Assembly: GCA_023412715.1 (NCBI GenBank)
Contig: JAEZCC010000037.1
Location: forward strand, 103,057-167,056
Length of the DNA stretch: 64,000 nt
Direction: 5' to 3'
Source: Bacillota bacterium
GTDB taxonomy: Bacteria; Bacillota; Clostridia; Oscillospirales; Acutalibacteraceae
Shown one piece after another: positions 25,466 to 33,516 of this stretch (positions are counted from its first letter, which is position 1; each line of letters begins with the position of its first letter). A program made the translations under genes and the position numbers. The notes under the pieces were generated by a model that was given only the letters and a program-made list of their open reading frames with translations, made no database searches and was not told where the DNA came from.

Positions 25466-26485
25466 ATGTCTATTAAAGTTGGCATTAACGGATTCGGCCG
25501 CATCGGACGCCTTGTGTTCCGTGCCGCCGTCAAACAGCCGGAGACTTTTGAAATTGTCGGAATCAACGATCCTTTCATTGATTTGGACTATATGGTTTAC
25601 ATGGTCAAATACGACACCATGCACGGCCATTTCGACGGCGAAATCAGGACGGAAGGCGACAAGCTTGTGGTGAACGGCCGCAAGATCAGCGTATTCGCCG
25701 AGAAGGATCCTACCCAGATTCCGTGGGGCAAGGTCGGCGCCGAGTACGTTGTGGAATCCACCGGCGTTTTCGCGACCACCGAGAAGGCTTCCGCCCACAT
25801 TGCGGCCGGCGCCAAGAAGGTTGTCATCTCCGCTCCTGCGAAGGACAAAGAAACCCCGACCTTTGTCTGCGGCGTAAACCTTGACACCTACACGAAAAAC
25901 ATGAAGGTCGTTTCCAATGCTTCCTGCACGACGAACTGCCTTGCTCCTCTGACCAAAGTTATCAACGACAAGTTCGGCATTGTCGAAGGCCTGATGACCA
26001 CCGTCCACTCCACCACTGCTACCCAGAAGACGGTCGACGGCCCCTCCAAGAAAGACTGGCGCGGCGGCCGCGCTGCTTCCGGCAACATCATTCCTTCCTC
26101 CACCGGCGCCGCGAAGGCCTGCGCCCTCGTCATTCCTTCCGTGAAGGGCAAGCTGACCGGCATGTCCATGCGTGTGCCGACCCTCGACGGATCGGTCGTC
26201 GATCTGACCGTCAGCCTTGCGAAGCCGACCACCTATGAAGAGATCTGCAAGGCCGTCAAGGAAGCTTCCGAGACGACCATGAAGGGCATTCTGGCCTATA
26301 CCGAAGACGCCATCGTCTCTTCCGACATCCTCGGTGATCCCCACACCTCCATCTTTGACGCGACGGCCGGCATCATGCTGAACGACCACTTCGTCAAGCT
26401 GATTTCCTGGTACGACAACGAGTGGGGCTACAGCAACAAGGTTCTCGACCTCATCAAGCACATGTTCAAAGTGGACCACGAATAA
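25466..26485 (+). CDS. gap: Glyceraldehyde-3-phosphate dehydrogenase; host of the integrated element
   Basis: 339 aa. It oxidises glyceraldehyde-3-phosphate with NAD and phosphate. The start at 25466 follows GGAGGTAGCAGTTTT; upstream in-frame codons lack family sequence. Seen are INGFGRIGRLVFRA (NAD binding), SNASCTTNCLAPL with nucleophile Cys154, His181 in TTVHSTTATQK, and NEWGYSNKVLDL near the C-terminus. Codons 318-339 and the stop (26417-26485) are duplicated exactly at 54959-55027. The reading frame is therefore restored across the left junction, and the enzyme is intact although its natural terminator is now 28.5 kb downstream. Confidence 0.98.
   Translation: MSIKVGINGFGRIGRLVFRAAVKQPETFEIVGINDPFIDLDYMVYMVKYDTMHGHFDGEIRTEGDKLVVNGRKISVFAEKDPTQIPWGKVGAEYVVESTGVFATTEKASAHIAAGAKKVVISAPAKDKETPTFVCGVNLDTYTKNMKVVSNASCTTNCLAPLTKVINDKFGIVEGLMTTVHSTTATQKTVDGPSKKDWRGGRAASGNIIPSSTGAAKACALVIPSVKGKLTGMSMRVPTLDGSVVDLTVSLAKPTTYEEICKAVKEASETTMKGILAYTEDAIVSSDILGDPHTSIFDATAGIMLNDHFVKLISWYDNEWGYSNKVLDLIKHMFKVDHE
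26417..26485 (+). repeat. attL: left 69-bp direct repeat (3' end of gap)
   Basis: Identical over 69 bp to 54959-55027; identity stops at once on both sides (C/A before, G/T after). It begins exactly on a codon boundary (Asn318) and ends with the TAA stop, so the element carries its own copy of the last 22 codons of GAPDH. Confidence 0.95.
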
Positions 26486-26498
26486 GATAGGCTTGTAG

Positions 26499-26523
26499 CT
26501 TGACTTTTTAGGTCCCTTGACTT
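26499..26523. promoter_or_regulatory. Candidate integrase arm-site repeats next to attL
   Basis: Two CTTGACTT octamers (26499-26506 and 26516-26523) are spaced 17 bp apart, 14 bp inside the left junction. That is where arm-type integrase sites usually lie. A TTGACA at 26536 could also be a -35 for the integrase gene, but its -10 is poor. Confidence 0.35.
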
Positions 26524-26642
26524 GCTGAAAAAGTTTTGACAAAGAGCTTGTATTATGAATAACCGCGAATGATTACGGTAACTGTTTGGCCCTCAAAAGT
26601 GCTGAATTGAGTACCGAAGTCGCTATCATATATCAAGCATTG

Positions 26643-26690
26643 GCACCTTTTATTAGAGTATTTTTGTACTTTGATAAGAGGTGCTTTTTT
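26643..26690 (+). promoter_or_regulatory. Terminator/attenuator hairpin covering the integrase ribosome site
   Basis: GCACCTTTTAT (26643 on) pairs with ATAAGAGGTGC (ending 26684), with an inner AGTA/TACT pair, followed by TTTTTT and immediately the integrase ATG at 26691. The stem contains the AGAGGTG Shine-Dalgarno. Folding would stop read-through from gap and also block integrase translation on any transcript that passes. Confidence 0.6.
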
Positions 26691-27596
26691 ATGCTTTTAA
26701 AGGACTTATCGGAAGAATTCAAGTTTAACTGCCAATGTCGGCGGCTATCTGAAAGGACAACGAATAATTATCAAAAGCAAATAAGCTACTTACTTGATTT
26801 CTTTGAGGAAGAATATCACATTACGCAGCTAGAAGACGTTAGACGACAACATATCAGGAAATTTCTTCTTATTATGGAGAACAAAGGAAGAAAGCCACAA
26901 TACATAAACGATCTATTGAAAGCTTTTAAATGCTTTTTTAAATACTTACAGCAAGAAGAATACACAAAGGAGTTGATAACTGAAAAAATACATAATGTAA
27001 AGCAATCGAAAGTTATAATCAAAACCTTCAGTAATGATGAAGTGAAACGCATGATAAATTATTGGAGCGGTTATAATTATTTAAGTATTAGAAATAAAAC
27101 CATCATATGTACATTTTTCGATACTGGAATACGCCTTAATGAGCTTGTTACACTAACGGATGAGCAAGTACATACGGATTATCTGTTGATACATGGCAAG
27201 GGCGATAAGGAAAGGGTAGTTCCCAAATCTCCCTATCTATCGAAATGGTTATTTAAGTATAAGAACATAAGAAACAGCTACTTCGCTTATAAGGCGATCA
27301 GATATCCAAACGTGTTTCTAAGCAAAAATGGTAAGCCATTGAGTTCTGAGGCTGTAGAACACCTTGTAAAGATCACAGGAGCCGCTTGTAACGTCAACAA
27401 GGATATTCGGTGTTCGCCTCATACGTGCCGTCATACGTTCGCACAGATGCAATTAAAGAACGGTTTAGATTTATATGCCTTGTCAAGACTGTTGGGACAT
27501 GAAAATATTTCTATTACACAACGATATTTAGAGGGGCTAAAAGATAGAGAGGTTTTAGCAGCAGGAACAAAGACGAGTCCGCTGATGAATCTGTAA
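26691..27596 (+). CDS. int: Tyrosine site-specific integrase
   Basis: 301 aa from the ATG at 26691; the longer frame upstream runs through the hairpin and has no family sequence. It has an N-terminal SAM-like core-binding domain (about 1-100) and a C-terminal catalytic domain. All catalytic residues are present: Arg148 (TGIRLNEL), Lys170 (HGKGDKER), His244 and Arg247 (SPHTCRHTF), His270 (LLGHENIS) and nucleophile Tyr279 (TQRYL). It is XerC/D- and Tn916-like in length. Its position 200 bp inside attL fits integration at the gap 3' end. Confidence 0.95.
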   Translation: MLLKDLSEEFKFNCQCRRLSERTTNNYQKQISYLLDFFEEEYHITQLEDVRRQHIRKFLLIMENKGRKPQYINDLLKAFKCFFKYLQQEEYTKELITEKIHNVKQSKVIIKTFSNDEVKRMINYWSGYNYLSIRNKTIICTFFDTGIRLNELVTLTDEQVHTDYLLIHGKGDKERVVPKSPYLSKWLFKYKNIRNSYFAYKAIRYPNVFLSKNGKPLSSEAVEHLVKITGAACNVNKDIRCSPHTCRHTFAQMQLKNGLDLYALSRLLGHENISITQRYLEGLKDREVLAAGTKTSPLMNL

Positions 27597-27654
27597 AAAC
27601 ACAAATAGAAGGGTATTATCCAAACTCCGGATAGTACCCTTCTATTTGTGTTTT
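27597..27654. terminator. Bidirectional terminator after int
   Basis: A long near-perfect stem (about 24 bp; AACACAAATAGAAGGGTA on the left arm) with T-runs on both sides ends the integrase transcript. Confidence 0.9.
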
Positions 27655-27678
27655 CATTATGTAGCTATAGAACGAGAG

Positions 27679-27694
27679 ATGGCCTATAGGCCAT
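27679..27694. promoter_or_regulatory. 16-bp perfect palindrome upstream of the zinc-finger gene
   Basis: ATGGCCTATAGGCCAT is followed within 20 bp by an ACGT...ACGT repeat. It may be an operator or an excision-protein site. The rest of 27655-27879 shows no gene. Confidence 0.35.
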
Positions 27695-27879
27695 ATAGTT
27701 TGACGTACAGGACGTTAAATGGCTTTTGCGGTGTAATTTCATTACTACAGCTTAATGCGCCCTAACAAGCCTGTAGGCAACTACAATATGATTTGAGAAA
27801 TTAGGATTTGAATAATATCCTATTTGATGATATAATTGGAAATATCAAAATTGAAAGAAATTAATCGTGAGATGATTTT

Positions 27880-29067
27880 ATGCTTAGAACATGTGTCATA
27901 TGTGGCAAACAGTTTGAAACAAATCATTCTCGTCAAATGACATGTAGTAAAGTGTGCAGTAAAAAAGAACATTATTTAAAAAATATAGAATGGACGAAAA
28001 AAGTACATCCATCCGATTCATACAGAATTTGCAAAAGATGTGGTAAACAATTTGTTCCAAAAGGAAAAGAATGGTTTTGTAGTGAAAAATGTAGGATTGA
28101 AACAAGAAGAGCATCAGAAAAAGCAAGTAAACAAAAAATTCTACAACGTAAATATGAAAGCGGAGAAATAAAGAAGCGACTATCATTAGAAGAAAAGCAA
28201 GCGTTGAAGAAACCATATATTTGTATTTATTGTGGAAAAAAATTTACAGGAAGAAAACGAAAATATTGTTCAGATGATTGTAGAAATAAAGCAGCAAGAG
28301 AATACAAGAAAAGATATATTAAACAATATAGAGAAAAAATAAACCCTGTTAGATATGGTGTTTGTAAGATTTGTGGTAAACAATTTTTGGTTGATAAACT
28401 TCATCAAATTTATTGTAGTAAAGAGTGCAGATTAATAGCCGGTCAAAAATTAAGAGCCGAGATATTTCAGCGAAATCATGTTATAAATTATTCTATCTGT
28501 CCTATTTGTGGAAAACAATTTCAACAAACTCACGATTGCAAAAAATATTGTAGTAGCGATTGTAGAGAAATAGCTAAACAGCAAACATCTAAACCTAAGT
28601 TTGTACAGAAAATCTGTATCATGTGTGGAAAATCTTTCATGACAAAATCGAGATCGATATTATGCTGTAGTGATGAATGCCATAGAAAATATAGGGTTAA
28701 AGTGCAGACAGAATATGCACATAGAAAACAGGAACAAAAAAGACAAGAGAAGTTAAAAATAAGGGCACAGAAAGAAAGACTATTAGAATTAAAAAAAGAA
28801 CAAAAAAGGAATAAAAAAATTAATGCTATTGAAAAGAAAATTAAATTTCCAAAATATATGCAAGAACAAATTATTCGATATATAAGTAACAATCAGTTTG
28901 ATCTTGTGTTTCAATTTATTGAAAACAGACTAGCAAAGAAATTAAAATTTATAGGAGAAATTGATAAGAATAAAGTAAATTCAATTTTATCTGAAAACTC
29001 GGATGGAGCCATTGAAGAACTAGAAGAATATCTTGCACAAGTGGTATTTACAGATATAATAAAATAG
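27880..29067 (+). CDS. Six-zinc-finger protein with basic coiled-coil tail
   Basis: 395 aa; I do not recognise a named family. Six near-identical CxxCGKxF-x(10-13)-CSxxC modules are visible, with cysteines at 5/8/22/26, 51/54/67/71, 115/118/130/134, 162/165/179/183, 207/210/224/228 and 246/249/263/267. Each resembles a treble-clef (FCS/MYM-like) zinc finger. A lysine/glutamate-rich helix (about 270-320) and a short acidic C-terminus follow. It is very lysine-rich and probably binds nucleic acid. It lies between int and cargo lipoproteins in an isolated transcription unit. Excisionase, regulator or anti-host factor are all possible. Confidence 0.8.
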   Translation: MLRTCVICGKQFETNHSRQMTCSKVCSKKEHYLKNIEWTKKVHPSDSYRICKRCGKQFVPKGKEWFCSEKCRIETRRASEKASKQKILQRKYESGEIKKRLSLEEKQALKKPYICIYCGKKFTGRKRKYCSDDCRNKAAREYKKRYIKQYREKINPVRYGVCKICGKQFLVDKLHQIYCSKECRLIAGQKLRAEIFQRNHVINYSICPICGKQFQQTHDCKKYCSSDCREIAKQQTSKPKFVQKICIMCGKSFMTKSRSILCCSDECHRKYRVKVQTEYAHRKQEQKRQEKLKIRAQKERLLELKKEQKRNKKINAIEKKIKFPKYMQEQIIRYISNNQFDLVFQFIENRLAKKLKFIGEIDKNKVNSILSENSDGAIEELEEYLAQVVFTDIIK

Positions 29068-29192
29068 GATATAATTTCACTTTTATCCAATAGATTAGTA
29101 TAACTATACTCCAAAAAGATCGTGTCTGATTGATTGTATTTCTATTATATTTATAAAGGTAAATCCAATCTCCCAAATCTTAGGATGAACCC

Positions 29193-29267
29193 GGACATTT
29201 TTGTCCTACCATTAAGGGGGATCAAATTTGGTCCTCCCTGAAGGGGTACTCAAATATGAGTACCCCT
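29193..29267. other. Three consecutive stem-loops in a non-coding gap
   Basis: Within 29068-29493 (426 bp, no gene seen) lie three hairpins in a row: GGACattttTGTCC-type (29193-29206), a G5/C-rich stem (about 29215-29240), and a perfect 11-bp stem AGGGGTACTCA/TGAGTACCCCT (29242-29267). None has a T-run. They could be a plasmid-style single-strand origin, a nicking site or an RNA element. Confidence 0.45.
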
Positions 29268-29493
29268 CTGAACCCCCAACTTTGAGTTCTGACTTCAATA
29301 CCCTAACTTATGTTATTTTAATATAATTAAATCAATAAATCTTGAAATGACTTTGCAGGAGAGTATAGTTTCATAGGAAGGGAAATTGTAAGAATTTTAT
29401 TGAATTAGAATAATGTTTCAAGAGTTTTACTTGCTTTTCGTGTATCAATTCCCTATAATTGTAATCATAAAATTGAAAAGGGAGTTGTAGAGC

Positions 29494-29739
29494 ATGGATG
29501 AAAGTAAAGTATTGCAAATAATTCTTGATAAACTTAATAAGCTGAATGCTATGGAGAAAGACATATCAGGGATGAAGTCTGATATATCCAATTTAAAGCA
29601 AGACGTTTCAAGCATTAAATCCGATATTGCCATAATAAGCGAAAACTACAAAGCCACTAATGCCGCTTTAGATAAGCTAATTGATTGGACACAGCATCTC
29701 CAGATAGACGTTAAATTTCCTGTTTTCAAGAAAGAATAA
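29494..29739 (+). CDS. Small coiled-coil protein
   Basis: 81 aa. Heptad repeats run through most of the chain (LDKLNKLNAMEKDISGMKSD, then ISNLKQDVSSIKSDIAII), followed by a short tail with a tryptophan. Similar short coiled-coil proteins are common next to lysogeny modules and in plasmid accessory genes. Function is unknown. It has a GGGAG site 9 nt from the ATG and its own terminator at 29867-29900. Confidence 0.65.
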   Translation: MDESKVLQIILDKLNKLNAMEKDISGMKSDISNLKQDVSSIKSDIAIISENYKATNAALDKLIDWTQHLQIDVKFPVFKKE

Positions 29740-29866
29740 AGGGTATGCGTTGAATTCCTATCCCTTTGCCCCAAATGAGCGGAAGTCAATACCAATACTA
29801 TTTGGCCTTGTCGCTTATGGTAACGGCTCTTTCGGCCTTCCCAGCTTGTTAGAAAAAGATTGAACC

Positions 29867-29900
29867 TAAGGTAGTGGTTCGCGACTTTAGGCTATTTTTG
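29867..29900 (+). terminator. Terminator in the cargo region
   Basis: CCTAAG/CTTTAGG stem with a GTTCGCGA-containing loop, followed by CTATTTTTG. Confidence 0.6.
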
Positions 29901-29986
29901 TGTTTAAATAATATTTTAGTTGAAATATCTTCCAGACAGTCATATAATATGAATAAAGTATGAAGAAATGGGTGGAGGGGTAGGCT

Positions 29987-30679
29987 ATGAAAAAATCTTT
30001 GGTGGTTATATTAGGTATTCTATTGATGGTGGTCTTTATTGGATGTTCAAAGGGAAGTACGCCTGCTAATACATCGTCCGCAAACACTGATTCTGAAATT
30101 CAAGAATTAAAAAATCAAATTGCTACTTTACAAGAAGAAAACTCAACACTCAAAAGAGAATTAAATACAACTTCATCAACAACGAACAACACTGTATCTT
30201 CAAATTCTACATCATCTACTAATTCCGATATCAATGGATTTGGTGTTCTAAAATACAACCAATCCATTACAATAAATGGAGTATGCACATTTTCAATAAC
30301 AAGTGCAAAATTCACTACAAAAGTTGTTCCCTCCAAACCAAGTGATTTATATACCTATTATCAAGTAAAGGATACAAATAATATATATATTGACATAGTT
30401 CTGAAATATAAGAATTTGTTTTCTTCAGGCAAACGAGCCGATGAGGTAGGCGACATTAAAGTAAAATACGATGATCAATATGACTATACGTCTTTCTCCG
30501 CAATTGAAGAAAAAGGCGGTGGAGATTTAACTTATACAAATATTACAGATATTGATCCATTAACTACAAGTACATTACATTATATTTGCGAAGTGCCAAA
30601 GGAAGTTCAGACCAGTAGCAAATCTGTTATTGCCACAATAACAATAGATAATCAGGACTATCAGTTAAAAATAAAATAA
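29987..30679 (+). CDS. Prophage-encoded lipoprotein with DUF4352-like domain
   Basis: 230 aa. A lipoprotein signal with lipobox VFIGC (Cys20) is followed by a short coiled coil (EIQELKNQIATLQEENSTL), a Ser/Thr/Asn linker and an immunoglobulin-like beta domain (about 80-230) of DUF4352 character (INGVCTFSITSAKF ... YIDIVLKYKNL). It would be displayed on the outer face of the membrane. It is the first of three envelope genes (29987-31959) beside the repressor, a usual place for superinfection-exclusion lipoproteins. That role is inferred. Confidence 0.7.
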   Translation: MKKSLVVILGILLMVVFIGCSKGSTPANTSSANTDSEIQELKNQIATLQEENSTLKRELNTTSSTTNNTVSSNSTSSTNSDINGFGVLKYNQSITINGVCTFSITSAKFTTKVVPSKPSDLYTYYQVKDTNNIYIDIVLKYKNLFSSGKRADEVGDIKVKYDDQYDYTSFSAIEEKGGGDLTYTNITDIDPLTTSTLHYICEVPKEVQTSSKSVIATITIDNQDYQLKIK

Positions 30680-30700
30680 TTTAATTGAGAAGGAATAAAA

Positions 30701-31492
30701 ATGGCTTTAATTAATTGCCCTGAATGCGGCAAAGAGATCAGCGATCAAGCGGAATCATGCCCAAACTGTGGATATCCCATTCAAACTAAATTGAATGAAG
30801 CCTTACAGCCACAACCAGTTGAAGTAACCGGTGTTAAATTACGCAAATTAGATAAGAAAAAGAAAATCATTCTTTTTAGCATCTTAGGTTTACTTTTGAT
30901 TGCAATTGTAGCTTCCTTTAGCATCTATACATTTAATCAGCAAAAGCAAGCACAAGCTGCAAAAATGGCAACAACAAAAACTTCAGAAACTTATCACGAT
31001 AATCTTCTTTTACTGGAAGTTGATATGTACGCTGGAGCAAATAGATCTGAAAACTTATGCGATCTAATCGGTCAAGTATGGTACAATACGATTTATCAAA
31101 AAGACGATCCCACTACTGATAAATATACAAAATCCACCGAATATTCTTTTAATTCAGATTTTAATACTTCGTTACAAAAACTTTTTGAAGATCAGGACAC
31201 AAAAAATACAATAAGCGAGATTGAGAGCAATCAAACGAATGTTGCTTCTCTTATGAAACAAATGTTAAACCCTCCAAAGGAATATCAGCAAGCTTATGAG
31301 ACGCTCGAAAAGTTATATACTTCATATCAGGGATTAACAGACCTTGCTATTAATCCTAGCGGAAATCTAACAACGTTTTCAGCGGACAAAACTAGCAAGG
31401 TAGAAGATTTTATAACTCTTTATAAAACCTTAGATACACAAGTGCCAAACAAAGAGGAATCATCGATACCTTCATCGGTTAGTAGTAAATAA
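30701..31492 (+). CDS. Zinc-ribbon membrane protein
   Basis: 263 aa. An N-terminal zinc ribbon (CPECGKEI ... CPNCGYPI; two CxxC pairs) is followed by a basic stretch, a single transmembrane helix (IILFSILGLLLIAIVASFSIY, about 65-85) and an extracytoplasmic helical domain. This architecture is common in Firmicute envelope proteins of unknown role. It lies 21 bp after the lipoprotein gene and 23 bp before the next one, forming a three-gene cargo operon. Confidence 0.75.
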   Translation: MALINCPECGKEISDQAESCPNCGYPIQTKLNEALQPQPVEVTGVKLRKLDKKKKIILFSILGLLLIAIVASFSIYTFNQQKQAQAAKMATTKTSETYHDNLLLLEVDMYAGANRSENLCDLIGQVWYNTIYQKDDPTTDKYTKSTEYSFNSDFNTSLQKLFEDQDTKNTISEIESNQTNVASLMKQMLNPPKEYQQAYETLEKLYTSYQGLTDLAINPSGNLTTFSADKTSKVEDFITLYKTLDTQVPNKEESSIPSSVSSK

Positions 31493-31515
31493 AGAAATTA
31501 GTAAGAGATATTTTT

Positions 31516-31959
31516 ATGAAAAATTATATAGCTTTACCCGTAATTTTAAGTCTAACTATTTTTTTTACAGGGTGTACGTATCCTGAAGAACAACCATATC
31601 AAAAAAACATCGTACAAGAGAGTTCTGAATCAACTACAGAAAATGAAAGCTCAAAAGCTTCCATCGATTATTTTATCGGTGAGTGGCATTGTAGTAGAGA
31701 GAATTCAGTAAATGATATGGACATTACATTGACATTTACTAAAAAATACGAATCCGGTGTAGCTTTTACAAGAAACATGATAGATCCTAGTGGTGGAAAT
31801 GCTGGAAGCATTGTATCCGGTGTAGCTTATGTCTTTGAAAATAGTCGTGAAATAAAAGTATCTTATCTAAAAGGAAACGGATATATTCTCGCTACAGATG
31901 ACAATCTTTATGAATATTTTGACAGTGGCAAATGTAACACATTTGAAAAGATAAAATAG
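31516..31959 (+). CDS. Small prophage lipoprotein
   Basis: 147 aa. Signal peptide with lipobox FFTGC (Cys20), a Glu/Ser-rich spacer, then a compact beta domain (IGEWHCSRENSVNDMDITLTF and a VSYLKGNGYILATDDNLYEYF end) that resembles small lipocalin-like or META-type folds. Family not recognised. It is the last gene of the cargo operon; a terminator follows. Confidence 0.65.
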   Translation: MKNYIALPVILSLTIFFTGCTYPEEQPYQKNIVQESSESTTENESSKASIDYFIGEWHCSRENSVNDMDITLTFTKKYESGVAFTRNMIDPSGGNAGSIVSGVAYVFENSREIKVSYLKGNGYILATDDNLYEYFDSGKCNTFEKIK

Positions 31960-31983
31960 ATAGACATAATAACATAAGATTAA

Positions 31984-32022
31984 AAGCAGCTTACACCGTC
32001 TGGTGCAGGCTGCTCTTTTGTT
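31984..32022 (+). terminator. Terminator of the cargo operon
   Basis: AGCAGC(C)T / AGGCTGCT stem with an inner CACC/GGTG pair, followed by CTTTTGTT. It lies between convergent genes. Confidence 0.75.
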
Positions 32023-32048
32023 GTGCGGAGATATTTAATATTTTGGCT

Positions 32049-32753
32049 TCAATCGCCTGAATCATTGGGATTGGATTCAGTGGTAGGGGGTTCATCCTGC
32101 TTGGTCTTATCGTTGTCTTCACTATCTTCTTTTTTGCTTTTTGCAAGTAAAGCATATTTATTAAATAGATCAGCGAATTCGTTTAAATATGCTTGTCGTT
32201 CGTCGTGATTTAATTTTTTGAAGGCAAAAAACGGAGCTTCCAAAATAGCACACATGAAACCAATGTCAAAAGCAAAATTTCTTGGGAAAATCTTAAGAAT
32301 TCTGAATACAATTTCAGAATCTTCTTTATAGATAGAAGTCAAAACTCTTTTAAATAATTCTGCAAAATCATTAATTTGGGTTTCTATATTTTTTTCCTTA
32401 AAAGTATTGTATTTTATTATTTTTGGTTGAGATAATTTATTTTTCAAATCGGAATCAATTTGTTCATCATCAATATTGTTTTCTATTGCATCTGTACTCG
32501 ACTTCATTGTCAAAAGCTCATTTATTTTTGTTTCCACTTCATCATCACTATTTAGATTAAAAAGTAATTTCACAATTGCAATCAATGTAGAATTAGGTAT
32601 GTGCTTAATTCGCTTATTTTCTAATGCGGAGATATAGCTCTCAGTTTGGTTGATCTGCTGTGATAATTCTGATCCGGAAATCTTCTTTTCTATTCTTTTA
32701 TTACGAAGCACTTCACGCAACGTGTCCGTTACGTGTATTTTTTTTTCTAGCAT
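32049..32753 (-). CDS. cI-like HTH (XRE) repressor
   Basis: 234 aa. An N-terminal XRE helix-turn-helix (VLRNKRIEKKISGSELSQQINQTESYISALENKRIKHIP) is followed by a charged helical C-terminal half and an acidic tail; no LexA-like autopeptidase motif is visible. It most likely maintains lysogeny. The start is placed at 32753 (MLEKKIHV), ten nt after AAGGA; 32759 is possible. It is transcribed away from the early genes, with the operator region between. Confidence 0.85.
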   Translation of the reverse strand: MLEKKIHVTDTLREVLRNKRIEKKISGSELSQQINQTESYISALENKRIKHIPNSTLIAIVKLLFNLNSDDEVETKINELLTMKSSTDAIENNIDDEQIDSDLKNKLSQPKIIKYNTFKEKNIETQINDFAELFKRVLTSIYKEDSEIVFRILKIFPRNFAFDIGFMCAILEAPFFAFKKLNHDERQAYLNEFADLFNKYALLAKSKKEDSEDNDKTKQDEPPTTESNPNDSGD

Positions 32754-32797
32754 TATCATCACATCCTTATTTATTATTAATATCATAGCATAAAATA

Positions 32798-32856
32798 TTA
32801 AACATGTCAACAATATCGAATATTGCTTAACCGTGATATTATTAACATTAAACGTG
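32798..32856. promoter_or_regulatory. Operator repeats in the lysis-lysogeny switch
   Basis: Three direct copies of TTAAmCrTG lie at 32798, 32827 and 32848, with a CAATAT/ATATTG inverted repeat between the first two. They sit between the divergent repressor gene and the early promoter, so they are the likely repressor sites. Confidence 0.55.
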
Positions 32857-32887
32857 AAATTTATTCATAAAAAATAACATTATAGTA

Positions 32888-32915
32888 TTGACAATAATGG
32901 AATAGAAGGTATAAT
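32888..32915 (+). promoter_or_regulatory. Early rightward promoter
   Basis: Perfect TTGACA (32888-32893), 16-nt spacer, perfect TATAAT (32910-32915). It drives the small early genes and probably the replication block. Confidence 0.75.
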
Positions 32916-32998
32916 AATAATTGGGAGGTAAGAAAATACATCTACTCTATGACAACTTAAGATGCAAAAAGAGCAACAGAAAAGGAGAGATTTTTAAA

Positions 32999-33127
32999 AT
33001 GTCCCTTGAAGAAAAGCGCATTGATCGGCTGTATGAATTGCTTTACAAAATCGAGCATACAGACCCCGACACAGCAGCGGCGCTCAGATGGGCAATATTT
33101 GAACTGGAACGTAGACTCACCCGATGA
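32999..33127 (+). CDS. Small early protein
   Basis: 42 aa (MSLEEKRIDRLYELLYKIEH...), a single predicted amphipathic helix pair, start chosen for AAAGGAGA upstream. No family recognised. It is the first gene after the early promoter, the usual place for a cro- or anti-repressor-type peptide, but it lacks a clear helix-turn-helix. Confidence 0.5.
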   Translation: MSLEEKRIDRLYELLYKIEHTDPDTAAALRWAIFELERRLTR

Positions 33128-33128
33128 T

Positions 33129-33188
33129 GGCTTGCTGGGGACAAGCCGAAACACCTCTTGGTGTCGTGGGAACCCATCGGCTCATGGG
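33129..33188 (+). other. Three hairpins in the early leader
   Basis: Adjacent stems GGCTTG/CAAGCC (33129-33147), ACACC/GGTGT (33151-33164) and CCCAT/ATGGG (33173-33188) lie in 150 bp without a supported gene. They may act on early transcription or processing. Confidence 0.4.
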
Positions 33189-33277
33189 ACAACATGCCGC
33201 CCATTTTATATAAATTGTTCTTTGAAAAGAGAATAAGCTATTTGAAATGAGTATCAGATAGGAAGGGGTGATAGATA

Positions 33278-33454
33278 TTGCAAACTAGCTATGACCTGGA
33301 TCAGATCCTGAAGGTAGCGTCCATCAATACAGGGGTGAGCTATGCGGAGTTAAAATCGAGAATCTACGATCTAATCCTTCAGGCAGACAAAGACAATCTG
33401 AGATATCCGGTTCTTCCAAAGTTCACAAATAGTTTACAAAAGAAATATGCGTGA
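33278..33454 (+). CDS. Small early protein with TTG start
   Basis: 58 aa, beginning TTG at 33278 with GGAAGGGG 8 nt upstream; too short for routine ORF lists. Sequence starts LQTSYDLDQILKVASINTG and is helical, with a Pro-containing C-terminus. No family recognised. The good ribosome site and clean tandem layout support it. Confidence 0.5.
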   Translation: MQTSYDLDQILKVASINTGVSYAELKSRIYDLILQADKDNLRYPVLPKFTNSLQKKYA

Positions 33455-33516
33455 GAAGCATACCGACTTGAATCAGGCATTTTGACAATCTACAATTATT
33501 ATTAGGAGGAAAAATC

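Noticed and set aside
26586..26690. 35-residue N-terminal extension of the integrase
   Set aside because: It would read through the hairpin before the gene, lacks a ribosome site and has no similarity to integrases. The ATG at 26691 follows AGAGGTG.
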